Origin: Parerythrobacter lacustris
GTDB lineage: Bacteria > Pseudomonadota > Alphaproteobacteria > Sphingomonadales > Sphingomonadaceae
DNA length: 64,000 bases
Assembly (NCBI RefSeq): GCF_024626475.1
Contig: NZ_JANKHH010000003.1
Coordinates: 434,001-498,000, forward strand
Direction: 5' to 3'
Shown here: positions 45,829 through 55,665 of the stretch, in pieces
How the letters are laid out: each line of letters begins with the position of its first letter
Numbering within the stretch: position 1 is the first letter of the stretch
The notes under the pieces: model-generated
Databases searched by the model: none
What the model was told of the DNA's origin: nothing
Seen by the model: only the letters and a program-made list of their open reading frames with translations
Position numbers and translations under genes: made by a program

Positions 45829-46239
45829 ATGCCCCGTTACTGGCTGATGAAATCGGAACCCGATGTCTACGGTTGGGACGATCTTGTGACAGAGGCTGAA
45901 GGTACGTGGGACGGAGTGCGCAATTATCGTGCGCGCAACAATCTCGCGGCGATGGCAGTTGGCGATCAGGCCTTCTTCTACCATTCGAACATCGGTCTGG
46001 AGATTGTCGGCATTTGCGAGATTTCGGTCGCCGGCATACCCGACCCGACCGACCCGGACGGCAAATGGGCGGCGGTCAAGGTCAAGCCGGTTCGCAAGCT
46101 GGCGAGACCGGTGACCCTGAAACAAATCAAGGCCGATCCCGCTCTGGCCGAAATCGAGCTGATCAAGCTGATGCGATTGTCGGTGTGCGAGATTCGCGAA
46201 AGCGAGTGGAATCATATCATTGCCATGAGCGAGGCCTGA
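45829..46239 (+). CDS. EVE-domain protein
   Basis: A 136-residue EVE (PUA-like) protein: YWLMKSEPDVYGWDDL, GTWDGVRNYRARNNLAAMAVGD and FYHSNIGLEIVGICEI. The fold recognises modified bases in DNA or RNA, and stand-alone members are widespread in proteobacteria. ATG 45829 gives the canonical N terminus. No restriction gene is adjacent, so a housekeeping RNA role is as likely as defence. Confidence 0.9.
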   Translation: MPRYWLMKSEPDVYGWDDLVTEAEGTWDGVRNYRARNNLAAMAVGDQAFFYHSNIGLEIVGICEISVAGIPDPTDPDGKWAAVKVKPVRKLARPVTLKQIKADPALAEIELIKLMRLSVCEIRESEWNHIIAMSEA

Positions 46240-46333
46240 TCGATTGGATGAACCAACAGGCTTAATGTCCCACCGCTAGACGCATCGAATTGGGATGATG
46301 CGCGATGGTTAGCGGCAGGTTAACCCCTGCCGG

Positions 46334-46525
46334 ATGAGACGATCGCTGGTTCTTACCGATGAAGCTGCAGGCCACCCGTTCCTGGCCTCGCTGCCCCCGC
46401 ATATCCGCGCGGGAGCGAAACCCAAAGCTGCGCGCGCGAAGCTGCGCCTCTCGAAGGAAGATTGGCGCGGCTTCCTGACCGCCTACATCGGATGCTTTGT
46501 GGCAGTCTCGATCTTCTTTGCCTGA
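46334..46525 (+). CDS. Small hypothetical protein with C-terminal membrane helix
   Basis: A 63-residue basic protein ending in one hydrophobic segment (about 46-63, FLTAYIGCFVAVSIFFA). No strong ribosome site is seen. The stop abuts that of the convergent MFS gene. Codon use and a tail-anchor-like arrangement suggest a real gene; function unknown. Confidence 0.55.
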   Translation: MRRSLVLTDEAAGHPFLASLPPHIRAGAKPKAARAKLRLSKEDWRGFLTAYIGCFVAVSIFFA

Positions 46526-47923
46526 TCAGGAGGCCTGGGCACACGCAGCGGCATCGCGCTCCGCGTTGTAAAGCTTGCGTCCCAGCCACGCCGATACCAG
46601 GCACATGCCTGCGCTCATCAGCAGTTGTTCGTTGATCCCCACCCCGATCGCGGTGACGCCGATGGCGAGTACCGAGCCCAGCACCATGGCAATCGAATTG
46701 ACGATGTTGTTGGCGGCAACGGTGCGTGCCGCGCGGTCGCTGGGAACGCGGGTGGTCAAAAAGGCGTAGAGCGGTACGACGAAGCAGCCGCCGGCCACCG
46801 CAATACCGAGCAGCATCGACAGGAGCGGTATGGCGAGCGGCTGGAGGATGAACTCATCGACTTCAAGCAAGACTCCGCCCTGATCCGCGGTCCACAGGCG
46901 TGCGACCAGATAGAACCCGATCACGAAAAAACCCATGATGATCACCGAAGGGGGAGAATAGCGGGCCGACACCTTGCCTTTGAGCAGCGCGTTGATCGCG
47001 ACCGAACCGATCGCGATGCCGACCGAAAACACCACCAGAAACAGACTCGCTACCTGCGGGCTGGCCGAAAGCTGGTTCTTTGCGAGAGGAGGGAACTGGA
47101 TGAACAACACCGCGCCGATGGTCCAGAAAAAGCTGATTGCGAGGATCGCGAAATAGACCTCGCGATTGTGCATCGTCTCGCGCACCAGGCGCCACGACAT
47201 CAGGACCTGATCGCCAATCGCGACCGGCAGCAACGCGCCGTATTTCAACAGCGGATTCTTCGTTTCCTTCCAGAACGGCTCGAGCAGCGGGAGGTGCAAT
47301 TCCTGATGCCCGATGGGCGGGGCATCAGGTATCTGGCGGCTGACAAGATAGCCGATCACCGCCGTCGCGAGAATTCCGATGATGGCCCATTGCACCGGGA
47401 TCCAGCCAGCCAGAATCGTTCCGGCAAGAATGGCGATATAGGTCCCGGCCTCGACCAGTCCGGTACCCGACAGGACCTCCTCCTTCTTCAAGTGCTGCGG
47501 CAGGATCGCGTATTTGATCGGACCGAGGAACGTCGATTGGACCGCGGCAAGAAACAGGGCGAACAGCATCACCGGAATGGCGACATTGTGGACCATGATG
47601 CCCTGCCACGCGAGGTAGAGCCCGACAGCTCCGATACACATTAGCCCGATTTCGCAAATTTTCACTATCCGGATGATGCTGGCCTTATCTCGGGTGTCGG
47701 CCAATTGCCCCGCCAAACCGGAAAACAGGCAGAACGGCAGGATGAACACCACCGAGGCGATGCCGCTGAACATCGATTCATCGGCTTCGGAATTGTAGAC
47801 GCTGTAGACCACGAACAGCACCATCGCGGTCTTGTAGAGATTGTCGTTGAAGGCGTTGAACAGCTGGGTGACGAACAGCGGCAGGAACCGCCTGCGGCGC
47901 AACAGATGCGTCGATGTAGTCAT
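46526..47923 (-). CDS. MFS transporter, LplT-like
   Basis: A 465-residue, 12-helix major facilitator. The N terminus FLPLFVTQLFNAFNDNLYKTAMV and GQLADTRDKASIIRIVKICEI, with LGPIKYAILPQHL in the third helix pair, match the lysophospholipid transporter (LplT) branch that is often fused to acyltransferases in other bacteria. Here it is stand-alone. Flipping of lysophospholipid is the likely role but the substrate is inferred. It is divergent from pgsA, which also belongs to phospholipid metabolism. Confidence 0.82.
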   Translation of the reverse strand: MTTSTHLLRRRRFLPLFVTQLFNAFNDNLYKTAMVLFVVYSVYNSEADESMFSGIASVVFILPFCLFSGLAGQLADTRDKASIIRIVKICEIGLMCIGAVGLYLAWQGIMVHNVAIPVMLFALFLAAVQSTFLGPIKYAILPQHLKKEEVLSGTGLVEAGTYIAILAGTILAGWIPVQWAIIGILATAVIGYLVSRQIPDAPPIGHQELHLPLLEPFWKETKNPLLKYGALLPVAIGDQVLMSWRLVRETMHNREVYFAILAISFFWTIGAVLFIQFPPLAKNQLSASPQVASLFLVVFSVGIAIGSVAINALLKGKVSARYSPPSVIIMGFFVIGFYLVARLWTADQGGVLLEVDEFILQPLAIPLLSMLLGIAVAGGCFVVPLYAFLTTRVPSDRAARTVAANNIVNSIAMVLGSVLAIGVTAIGVGINEQLLMSAGMCLVSAWLGRKLYNAERDAAACAQAS

Positions 47924-48035
47924 GGAGCCCCGTCTGCAGCCTGCGTCGCAATGCGAGGGGTCTAGCGCAATCCGTGCAGGGAACAAGCGAAGAAGGGTGC
48001 TTTTGCCGCTCGCAGGCTTGGGCTAGGAGGCGGTC

Positions 48036-48644
48036 ATGCTGTCGCTGCCCAATATCCTGACCTTGTCTCGCATCGTCACCATTCCGCTGCTCGCCGCGCT
48101 GCTGTGGTGGCCGGACTGGAAGCTGGGCTATGCACTGGCGTTCGTGCTCTACAGCCTGATGGGGATCACCGACTATTTCGACGGCTATCTCGCCCGGTCG
48201 AGCGGCGCGGTCTCGAAGCTCGGCATCTTCCTCGATCCGATCGCCGACAAGATCATGGTGGCGGCTGTCATCCTCGTGCTGACGGCGCAGGGATACCTGC
48301 GCGGACCTTATGTGGGGGACCTCCACGTGATCGCCGGGCTGATCATCCTGATGCGCGAAATCGCCGTATCGGGCCTGCGCGAATTCCTCGCCGGGCTGCA
48401 GGTCTCGGTGCCGGTCACCCGGCTCGCGAAATGGAAGACGACGCTGCAACTGCTGGCATTGGGCGCGCTGATCTTCGGAGGTGCGGTGCACGGCCCGCCG
48501 CCGGAGAGTATCGTCGAGGCGAACCGCATGGTCACCGAACATTGGATCCATCTGGTCGGTCTCGCCAGCCTGTGGGGCGCAGCGATCCTGACCTTGATTA
48601 CGGGTTGGGACTACCTGCGGGTCGGCCTCAAGCACATGGATTGA
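48036..48644 (+). CDS. pgsA: CDP-diacylglycerol-glycerol-3-phosphate 3-phosphatidyltransferase
   Basis: A 202-residue membrane enzyme that makes phosphatidylglycerophosphate from CDP-diacylglycerol. The CDP-alcohol phosphotransferase motif D-x2-DG-x2-AR-x8-G-x3-D-x3-D is visible as DYFDGYLARSSGAVSKLGIF followed by LDPIADK. The start ATG has TAGGAGG. It uses the product of cdsA. Confidence 0.94.
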   Translation: MLSLPNILTLSRIVTIPLLAALLWWPDWKLGYALAFVLYSLMGITDYFDGYLARSSGAVSKLGIFLDPIADKIMVAAVILVLTAQGYLRGPYVGDLHVIAGLIILMREIAVSGLREFLAGLQVSVPVTRLAKWKTTLQLLALGALIFGGAVHGPPPESIVEANRMVTEHWIHLVGLASLWGAAILTLITGWDYLRVGLKHMD

Positions 48645-48662
48645 GCCCCGACGGGCCGCAAA

Positions 48663-48995
48663 TCAGACCGAGATCGGCAGACCGAAGCGATCGCGTGCAT
48701 CGTAGCGGTCGAATTCCTCGTTCGGTGTATAGCCGTAGTGCTGGACGACCTTCTGATGCACCGGTGTTGCGAACTTGATCCCGGCGTTCTTCTCGCTCCG
48801 CCACACTACCCGGCCGGGAATGATGGTTTTCGGGCCCAGCCGGACCATGATCTCTGTACCCGTGTCGAGCTCAGCGTTGTCGGACTCGATCATGCAGCCC
48901 CCGCATGACAGATTGTAAAGGCGAACGATGCCTTTCTGCCTGCGGACCTTGCATTCGATCTCCTGATCGGTGTCGAAACGATTGTACGAACGCAT
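48663..48995 (-). CDS. PilZ-domain protein
   Basis: A 110-residue single-domain PilZ protein that probably binds c-di-GMP. The N-terminal arginines (MRSYNRF, KVRRQKG) and YNLSCGGCMIES correspond to the RxxxR and (D/N)xSxxG motifs; VVWRSEKNAGIKF is the later conserved strand. Two GGDEF proteins elsewhere in the window could supply the ligand. It converges on pgsA. Confidence 0.85.
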   Translation of the reverse strand: MRSYNRFDTDQEIECKVRRQKGIVRLYNLSCGGCMIESDNAELDTGTEIMVRLGPKTIIPGRVVWRSEKNAGIKFATPVHQKVVQHYGYTPNEEFDRYDARDRFGLPISV

Positions 48996-49083
48996 GGATG
49001 CGACCCCCGTTTTTCTTCAAACGGATTGATGTTTAGGCTCAAGTTTACCAAGAAATAGTGAATCAGGCCGCGCCCTACCGGTG

Positions 49084-49980
49084 TCAGCCAGCACGCAACT
49101 CCTCCGCCAGAAGCTCGAATTCCTCACCACGCGGCGAGTTCTTGCGCCAGATCAGTGCGATCTCGCGCTGGGCATTGGCGGATTTGAGCGGGCGGGCCAC
49201 CACGCTGGTTCCATTGAGGATTCCCGCATCGAGCGCCATTTCGGGCAGCATGGTCAGGCCGAGGCCGTTGTCGACCAGTTGCACCAGCGTGTGCAGGCTG
49301 GTGCCGATCATCGTGGCGCTGGCGCGCAGTTCGGGCCGGTTGCACGCGGCCAGCGAATGGTCGCGCAGGCAGTGACCGTCTTCGAGCAGTAGGAGCCTGC
49401 CCTCATCGATCATGTTGGGCGGGATGACCGCAGGCGGATCGCGCGGGTCGTTCTTGGGGAATGCGACGAACAGCCGGTCGTCGGCAATATGCGCCACCTC
49501 GACCTCACCAGTCGCGAACGGCAGGGCCAGCAACACGCAATCGACGCGGCCGTGGTGAAGCGATTCTACCGCATCGTTGCTGGTTTCCTCGCGCAGGAAA
49601 AGCTTCAGGCTGGGCCGTTCCCGGCGCAGCCGCGGCAGTATCCGCGGCAGCATGAAGGGCGCGATCGTCGGGATGACGCTCATCCGCAGTTCGCCCGACA
49701 AGGGCTTGCCGCTCGCCTGGACAAGCTCGCTCAGCTCCTCCGCCTCGCGCAACAGCCGGTGCGCCTTGGCCACCACCTGCTCCCCCAGCGGGGTGAAGCG
49801 GACCACCCGCTTGCTCCGCTCGACCAGCGTTACGCCAAGCAAGGTCTCCAGCTCGCGAATTCCAGCCGACAGCGTCGACTGCGACACGAAGCTCGCCTCC
49901 GCCGCACGCCCGAAATGGCCGTGCTCATGCAGCGCGACGAGATACTGCAGCTGCTTGATGGTGGGGAGGTAAGTGCTCAC
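49084..49980 (-). CDS. oxyR: Hydrogen peroxide-sensing regulator OxyR
   Basis: A 298-residue LysR-type regulator. The helix-turn-helix is at about residues 1-65 (HFGRAAEASFVSQSTLSAGI). The redox Cys pair is in LEDGHCLRDHSLAACN (Cys204, Cys213), with the same eight-residue spacing as Cys199/Cys208 of E. coli OxyR, so it is expected to sense peroxide by a disulfide. The GTG start lies 10 bp after the rnd stop; the two appear co-transcribed. No catalase or peroxiredoxin target is adjacent. Confidence 0.92.
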   Translation of the reverse strand: MSTYLPTIKQLQYLVALHEHGHFGRAAEASFVSQSTLSAGIRELETLLGVTLVERSKRVVRFTPLGEQVVAKAHRLLREAEELSELVQASGKPLSGELRMSVIPTIAPFMLPRILPRLRRERPSLKLFLREETSNDAVESLHHGRVDCVLLALPFATGEVEVAHIADDRLFVAFPKNDPRDPPAVIPPNMIDEGRLLLLEDGHCLRDHSLAACNRPELRASATMIGTSLHTLVQLVDNGLGLTMLPEMALDAGILNGTSVVARPLKSANAQREIALIWRKNSPRGEEFELLAEELRAG

Positions 49981-49990
49981 GTGGTCGGGA

Positions 49991-51193
49991 CTACTCCGCC
50001 GCTTCCGCTTCGATCACGCCGGTCGGCACATCGTCGACGTGGGTCATCGTCAGCTTGCCCTTCTTTACCGCGAACGCCAGTTTGCCCTCGACTAGGTCCA
50101 GCGCGTCGCGGCCAAAGATTTCGTAGCGCCAGCCTTGCAGCACGGCCAAGTCGCGCAAGCCGGCGGCGAGGGCTTCCATCTCGTCCGAGCGGGTCAGCAG
50201 GCGGCTGGCAACGTCGATTTCGCGCGCGCGGATCTTGAGCAGAAGCTTCAGCAAGTCGGCTACCAGCGCACCTTCCTTGCCCAGCGGCGCGCCGCGGCTG
50301 GTCTTTTCGGGCATCTCCGACTTGTCGAGCGGCTCGGCCTTTTCAAGTACCTTCATCAGCCGTTTGCCGATGTCGTTGTCCTTCCACGCCGTCGACAGCC
50401 CGCGCACCTTGATCAGGTCGGCCTGCTTCTTCGGCGGGTGGCTGGCGATGTCGGCCAGTGTTTCGTCGCGCATGATGCGACCGCGCGGGATATCCTTGTG
50501 CTGCGCCTCGCTCTCGCGCCATGCGGCGAGCGCTTTCAGCCGTCCGAGCACCTGCGGATTGCGCCCGGCCTGGCGGATGCGCAGCCACGCCTTGTCGGGA
50601 TCGGTGCGGTAATTCTCCGGATCGGCAAGCTTTTCCATCTCGGCATCGAGCCAGCCGCCGCGCCCGGTCTTGATCAGCTTCTTGAGGATCTTGGGAAAAA
50701 TCGTCGCCAGATGGGTCACGTCGCCGATGGCGTATTCGATCTGCCGGTCGGTCAGCGGGCGGCGGCCCCAGTCGGTGAAACGTGCGCCCTTGTCGATCGT
50801 CAGGCCGAGCCAGCTTTCGACCAGGTTGGCATAGCCGATCTGTTCGGACTGGCTGATTGCCATCATCGCGATCTGGGTGTCGAAGATCGGATGCGGCGTG
50901 CGCTGGGTAAAATTGTAGATGATCTCGACATCCTGCCCACCGGCGTGGAAGACCTTGAGCACGTCTTCGTTGTCGGTCAGCAGGTCCCACAGCGGTTTGA
51001 GGTCGAGCCCTTCGGCCAGCGGATCGACCGCAGCGGCCTCTTCCTCGTTGCCGATCTGGATCAGGCACAGCTCGGGCCAATAGGTGTTCTCGCGCATGAA
51101 CTCGGTGTCCACGCAGACGAAATCCGATTGGGCGAGGCGGGTGCAGAGCGCTTCCAGCTCTGCGGTCTTGGTAATCAGGTCGTGTATTTTCAT
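49991..51193 (-). CDS. rnd: Ribonuclease D
   Basis: A 400-residue 3'-5' exonuclease for tRNA 3' maturation. The DEDDy nuclease motifs are VDTEFMRE, FHAGGQDVEII and YAIGDVTHLATIF, and an HRDC domain lies in about residues 215-290 (LRALAAWRESEAQ-like). ATG 51193 begins MKIHDLITK; an in-frame extension to 51334 is not supported. It is divergent from aspS and precedes oxyR. Confidence 0.93.
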   Translation of the reverse strand: MKIHDLITKTAELEALCTRLAQSDFVCVDTEFMRENTYWPELCLIQIGNEEEAAAVDPLAEGLDLKPLWDLLTDNEDVLKVFHAGGQDVEIIYNFTQRTPHPIFDTQIAMMAISQSEQIGYANLVESWLGLTIDKGARFTDWGRRPLTDRQIEYAIGDVTHLATIFPKILKKLIKTGRGGWLDAEMEKLADPENYRTDPDKAWLRIRQAGRNPQVLGRLKALAAWRESEAQHKDIPRGRIMRDETLADIASHPPKKQADLIKVRGLSTAWKDNDIGKRLMKVLEKAEPLDKSEMPEKTSRGAPLGKEGALVADLLKLLLKIRAREIDVASRLLTRSDEMEALAAGLRDLAVLQGWRYEIFGRDALDLVEGKLAFAVKKGKLTMTHVDDVPTGVIEAEAAE

Positions 51194-51359
51194 TTCTATC
51201 TTCTGTATGCGGGCGGAGTACCGCCTCCCGGGTTCATCCCCAAGGGGCGCATCGGCTTGACAAAACCGGCTGCTTCCCCTGTTAGCGCGCGCGATGCCGA
51301 GCCTTCGGTGCGCCGCGCGCGCCCTTAGCGCCATAGCTCCGAAAATGGAAAGATATTAG

Positions 51360-53141
51360 ATGCACGCCTATCGTACCCACAACTGCGCTGCGCTGACCAC
51401 GGAAAATGTCGGCGATACCGTCCGCCTTTCCGGCTGGGTGCACAACAAGCGCGACCACGGGGGCGTGCTGTTCGTCGACCTGCGCGACCATTACGGCATC
51501 ACCCAGGTGGTGGCGGACAGCGACAGCGAAGCGCTGCCGGTGCTGGAAAAGCTGAAGCTGGAATCGGTTGTCACCATCGACGGCGCGGTCAAGGCGCGCG
51601 ATGCGGCGGCGGTGAACCCGAACCTTCCGACCGGTGCGATCGAGGTGTTCGCGCGTTCGGTGACCGTCCTGAGCCGGGCGGAGGAACTGCCGCTGATCGT
51701 CAATTCGGCGGAAGACTATCCGGAGGAGATCCGGCTCAAGTACCGCTTTGTCGACTTGCGGCGAGAGCGCCTGCACCGCAACATCTTGCTGCGCAGCCAG
51801 GTTATATCCAGCCTGCGCCGCCGGATGCAGGAGCAGGGCTTCACCGAATTCCAGACCCCGATCCTCGGCGCGTCGAGCCCCGAGGGCGCGCGCGACTATC
51901 TCGTGCCCAGCCGCCTTCACCCGGGCCGCTTCTATGCGCTGCCGCAAGCGCCGCAGATGTTCAAGCAGCTGCTGATGGTGGCGGGCTTCGACCGCTATTT
52001 CCAGATCGCCCCCTGCTTCCGCGACGAAGACCTGCGCGCCGACCGCAGCCCCGAATTCTACCAGCTCGACTTCGAGATGAGCTTCGTCACGCAGGAAGAT
52101 GTGTTCCAGGCAATCGAGCCGGTGCTGGCGGGCGTGTTCGAGGAATTCTCAGGCGGCAAGAGCGTGACCCCGGCGGGCACTTTCCCGCGCATTCCCTATG
52201 CCGAGTCGATGCTCAAATACGGCACCGACAAGCCCGACCTGCGCAATCCGCTGGTGATCAGCGACGTGACCGAACACTTCACGACCAGCGGCTTCGGCCT
52301 GTTCGAGAAGATCGTCGGCACCGGCGGCCGCGTGCGCGTGGTTCCCGCTCCAAACACCCACGAAAAGAGCCGCAAATTCTTCGACGACATGAACGACTGG
52401 GCGCGCAAGGAAGGCTTCGCCGGGCTCGGCTACGTCACCCGCAAGGGCGGCGAGTTCGGTGGTCCGATCGCCAAGAACCACGGCACCGAAGGCATGGAGA
52501 AGCTCTATGCCGAACTGGGTCTGGGCGAGAACGACGGGCTGTTCTTCGCCGCGGGCAAGGAAAAGGACGCGGCCAAACTGGCCGGTGCCGCGCGCACCCG
52601 GGTGGCGGAAGAGCTGGGGCTGATCGAGGAAGGCTGTTTCAAGTTCTGCTGGATCGTCGACTTCCCGATGTATGAGTATGACGAGGAAACCAAGAAGGTC
52701 GATTTCAGCCACAACCCCTTCTCGATGCCGCAGGGGGAGATGGAGGCGCTCGAAACGCAGGATCCGCTGACGATCAAGGCATGGCAGTACGACATCGTGT
52801 GCAACGGCTACGAACTGTCGAGCGGCGCGATCCGGAACCACCGCCCGGACATCATGTACAAGGCGTTCGAGATCGCCGGCTACAGCCAAGCCGACGTCGA
52901 GGCGAACTTCGGCGGAATGCTGGAAGCGTTCAAGCTCGGTGCGCCGCCGCACGGTGGCTCCGCACCGGGGATCGACCGGATCGTGATGCTGCTGGCGGAC
53001 GAGCCGAACATCCGTGAGGTGATTGCTTTCCCGCTGAACCAGAAGGCACAGGACCTGATGATGGGCGCACCGAGCGAAGTCGGGCCGAAGCAGCTGCGCG
53101 ACGTGCATATCCGCACGGTGGAGCAGCCCCGCGCAAGCTGA
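51360..53141 (+). CDS. aspS: Aspartate-tRNA ligase
   Basis: A 593-residue class IIb synthetase of the bacterial type. N-terminal OB fold ([20 protein letters not shown]), class II motif 2 in [19 protein letters not shown], a GAD insertion domain, and motif 3 in [19 protein letters not shown]. Whether it also charges tRNA-Asn cannot be told from sequence here. It is divergent from rnd with a 166-bp gap holding both promoters. Confidence 0.96.
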   Translation: MHAYRTHNCAALTTENVGDTVRLSGWVHNKRDHGGVLFVDLRDHYGITQVVADSDSEALPVLEKLKLESVVTIDGAVKARDAAAVNPNLPTGAIEVFARSVTVLSRAEELPLIVNSAEDYPEEIRLKYRFVDLRRERLHRNILLRSQVISSLRRRMQEQGFTEFQTPILGASSPEGARDYLVPSRLHPGRFYALPQAPQMFKQLLMVAGFDRYFQIAPCFRDEDLRADRSPEFYQLDFEMSFVTQEDVFQAIEPVLAGVFEEFSGGKSVTPAGTFPRIPYAESMLKYGTDKPDLRNPLVISDVTEHFTTSGFGLFEKIVGTGGRVRVVPAPNTHEKSRKFFDDMNDWARKEGFAGLGYVTRKGGEFGGPIAKNHGTEGMEKLYAELGLGENDGLFFAAGKEKDAAKLAGAARTRVAEELGLIEEGCFKFCWIVDFPMYEYDEETKKVDFSHNPFSMPQGEMEALETQDPLTIKAWQYDIVCNGYELSSGAIRNHRPDIMYKAFEIAGYSQADVEANFGGMLEAFKLGAPPHGGSAPGIDRIVMLLADEPNIREVIAFPLNQKAQDLMMGAPSEVGPKQLRDVHIRTVEQPRAS

Positions 53142-53178
53142 GAGGGGCTAACGCCAGCGGCGCTGTCGATAGCGGGCA

Positions 53179-53778
53179 ATGGTTGCCAAGCCTCGTGAAA
53201 GGCGCTTAGATGTCGGAAAGATTTACAACGGGTTCGGAATTCGGGTGCATCCACTTCTGATCAACCTTGCGGCAGGAGCTTCACTGGCGAATGCCGCGCC
53301 GTTGACCGAGGTGGGGCTGCCGCTGGGCAACGAGGCGGAGCCCTACTCGCCGGTGGTGGCGAAGCTCGTTTCCTCGATCATCGTCTATTCGACTTGGCCG
53401 CAGAAGCCGAGCAAGATTGACGTCTGTCTCGTCGGACCGGCGGAATTCGCCGACCGGCTCGTCTCGAAGCGAATCTCGGGTGAAAAGACTCTGTCGGTCA
53501 AGAAGGTGTCCATTTCGACGGTCGCAGCAAGCGGCTGCAACGTTGCCTATCTGGGGCGCCTTTCGATGCAGGAGCAAAGAGCGGTCACGGCGGGGCTGAA
53601 AGGCCAGCCCGTGCTCGTGATCGCAGAGAACGACCCTGCGTGTCGCAGCAATGCGAGCATCTGCCTGTTGTTCCAGGCCGATTCCCTGTCATTCCGGATG
53701 AATCTCGACGCGCTTTCGCGCTCGGGTGTCAGGATCGATCCGCGCGTGCTGCGCATGGGCGAGCAGGACCCGGCATGA
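53179..53778 (+). CDS. YfiR-family periplasmic repressor of a diguanylate cyclase
   Basis: A 199-residue YfiR/DUF4154 protein. Four Cys at 83, 120, 155 and 162 match the spacing of the two disulfides of P. aeruginosa YfiR (about 39 and 7 residues). YfiR binds and inhibits the periplasmic part of the membrane cyclase YfiN. A short signal-like segment lies at about 24-40, and a GTG at 53245 may be the true start. It overlaps the cyclase gene by 4 bp. Confidence 0.82.
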   Translation: MVAKPRERRLDVGKIYNGFGIRVHPLLINLAAGASLANAAPLTEVGLPLGNEAEPYSPVVAKLVSSIIVYSTWPQKPSKIDVCLVGPAEFADRLVSKRISGEKTLSVKKVSISTVAASGCNVAYLGRLSMQEQRAVTAGLKGQPVLVIAENDPACRSNASICLLFQADSLSFRMNLDALSRSGVRIDPRVLRMGEQDPA

Positions 53779-54992
53779 CGACGGAAAGCACCACAACGGA
53801 AGGCGGCGCCACCCTGCGCGCATTACTCGCGAAAGGGCACTTGCGGATGATCCTATTCGCGGTGCTGCTGGCCGCTGCCAGCCTGACCGTGAGCGGAATC
53901 GTCATGCTGCGCGGACAAGCGCTCGAGAATGTCCGCCTGATGACCAATGTCATCAGCTATTCGGTCGAACCCGCGTTGTTCTTCGGGGACACCCAGGCTG
54001 CCGAGAAAGTCATGTCGCAGACCATCGTTGATCGCACTGTGCGCAAGGTCGAAGTCCTGGATGCGAAAGGAAGAGTCTTCGCCCGCTGGTCGCAGGACGA
54101 ACAGGCCAGCGGCTGGCTCGACGATGCGGTGTCCTCCATCCTGTGGCCCGAGCCGGAGGTCGCCGCGATCATGGTCGACGGAGAGCGGATCGGGACCGTG
54201 AGGGCGATGCCGAGCGCTGCATCGATCCTGTCGCTGGCGTGGTCGGGGCTGATCATCGCGGTATGCGCACTAGGCGTGACCCTGATCGCGACGCGCATTT
54301 TCGCGCGCCGCTTGCAGGAAGAGGTCGTCGCGCCGCTCAACCGGATCGCGAGCGTGGCGGACGAGGTGCGGGAGAAGCGCGATTTCTCACTCCGGGTGGC
54401 GCCCTATGGCCTCGCAGAGATCGATCGTCTGGCCAGCGGGTTCAACGGCTTGTTCGCCGAACTCAAGCGGTGGCACGAAAGACTCGTCACGGAGAACGCC
54501 GAACTGGCCTATCAGGCAAGCCATGACCCGCTGACCGGGCTGGGCAACCGCAATGGTTTTGCCGTGGTGCTCGACAAGGCCATCGAGCGGGCGACGATCA
54601 CGGGTTCGAAGCTGGCAATCCTCTATCTCGACAGCAACGGTTTCAAGCAGATCAACGACCGGTTCGGTCACTTCGTGGGAGATATGACGCTCTGCTCGAT
54701 CGCAGATCGTCTGCGCCAGTGCGTGCGCGCGAAGGATGCCGTGTTCCGCCTCGGTGGAGACGAGTTTGCCATCATCCTCGAGGGGATCGCTGGTGACGAA
54801 GTCGGGCAGGTGGTGGCGCGGATCGACGATGCGATGCGCGAGCCTTTTGTGCTGGCAATGCAAAATGCAGCCACGCTTTTGCTCAGTGTCGGGCATGCCG
54901 TTTTCCCCGACGACGGAACCAACACTGCCACACTGGTCCATCTGGCCGATCAGCGCATGTATGAAGCCAAAGGGAGGATCAATGGTCGCTGA
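53775..54992 (+). CDS. YfiN-like membrane diguanylate cyclase
   Basis: A 405-residue protein: membrane helix (about 25-46), a periplasmic CHASE8-like domain with SYSVEPALFFGD, a second helix (about 155-178), HAMP (RRLQEEVVAPLNRIASVAD) and GGDEF (RLGGDEFAII). The inhibitory site RAKD lies five residues before GGDEF, so product feedback is likely. It makes c-di-GMP when released from YfiR. It sits between the yfiR- and yfiB-like genes, overlapping both. Confidence 0.9.
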   Translation: MTTESTTTEGGATLRALLAKGHLRMILFAVLLAAASLTVSGIVMLRGQALENVRLMTNVISYSVEPALFFGDTQAAEKVMSQTIVDRTVRKVEVLDAKGRVFARWSQDEQASGWLDDAVSSILWPEPEVAAIMVDGERIGTVRAMPSAASILSLAWSGLIIAVCALGVTLIATRIFARRLQEEVVAPLNRIASVADEVREKRDFSLRVAPYGLAEIDRLASGFNGLFAELKRWHERLVTENAELAYQASHDPLTGLGNRNGFAVVLDKAIERATITGSKLAILYLDSNGFKQINDRFGHFVGDMTLCSIADRLRQCVRAKDAVFRLGGDEFAIILEGIAGDEVGQVVARIDDAMREPFVLAMQNAATLLLSVGHAVFPDDGTNTATLVHLADQRMYEAKGRINGR

Positions 54993-55506
54993 GCAACGCC
55001 GCAATTTCGTTCGGATGGCTTTTGCCGTTCCCTTGCTTGTCAGCCTGGCCGCATGCGTCACCATGCCTGAGCGGGTGGGTTTCAGCGCGCGGCAGATCGA
55101 GGTGCTCGAGGGGGCCGGGTTCAGGCCCGTCGGTTCCGGCTATGAACTCGGAATCAGCAACCGGGTCTTGTTCGGGTTCGACAGCGCGGGCATCGTCCCC
55201 GAGACGGCCACAATGCTGGCGGGGCTTTCCAAGCAGTTGCTGGATGCCGAGATTTATGGAGCGGGCATCGTCGGGCACACCGATGCGGTCGGCGAGGATG
55301 AGTATAACGTCCGGCTCTCGCGCTCGCGCGCCGAAGCGGTCCGCGATGCGCTGATTGCCGGGGGAATGGACCTGACGCGGATGCGGGTCGACGGATTGGG
55401 CGAATCCGATCCGATCGAATCCAACGATAGCGAAACCGGGCGCACGCAGAACCGCCGCGTCGTCATCATCGTCACGCCGGCAGACGCCCTCCCGGTCGGG
55501 CGCTGA
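54982..55506 (+). CDS. OmpA-domain lipoprotein, YfiB-like
   Basis: A 174-residue lipoprotein with lipobox LVSLAAC and a C-terminal OmpA-like peptidoglycan-binding domain (GHTDAVGEDEYNVRLSRSRA). In Pseudomonas, YfiB captures YfiR and frees YfiN when the envelope is stressed. Its start overlaps the cyclase end by 11 bp. The order R-N-B differs from yfiB-N-R of P. aeruginosa. Confidence 0.88.
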   Translation: MVAEQRRNFVRMAFAVPLLVSLAACVTMPERVGFSARQIEVLEGAGFRPVGSGYELGISNRVLFGFDSAGIVPETATMLAGLSKQLLDAEIYGAGIVGHTDAVGEDEYNVRLSRSRAEAVRDALIAGGMDLTRMRVDGLGESDPIESNDSETGRTQNRRVVIIVTPADALPVGR

Positions 55507-55665
55507 CGAGTTTCGGCGGCTGTCACGGTTGTTGTCCGGCGATTGAATTCCCGTTCTGTGCACCTATCTCCCCATCGCGCAAAACACGGACTGCCTCTTG
55601 CGCAGTGCCCCGCCGTTCATTAGGGCGACAGGGAAAGTTTCAACCCCAGGTTCAAGAGGGAATTT

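Noticed and set aside
42854-45847. 997-residue open frame on the plus strand
   Set aside because: It runs antisense through dapF and the GGDEF-EAL gene, both of which have full motif sets. High GC makes long shadow frames common.
45829-46239. EVE protein as part of a defence island
   Set aside because: Neighbours are housekeeping genes, and no restriction or nuclease gene is adjacent.
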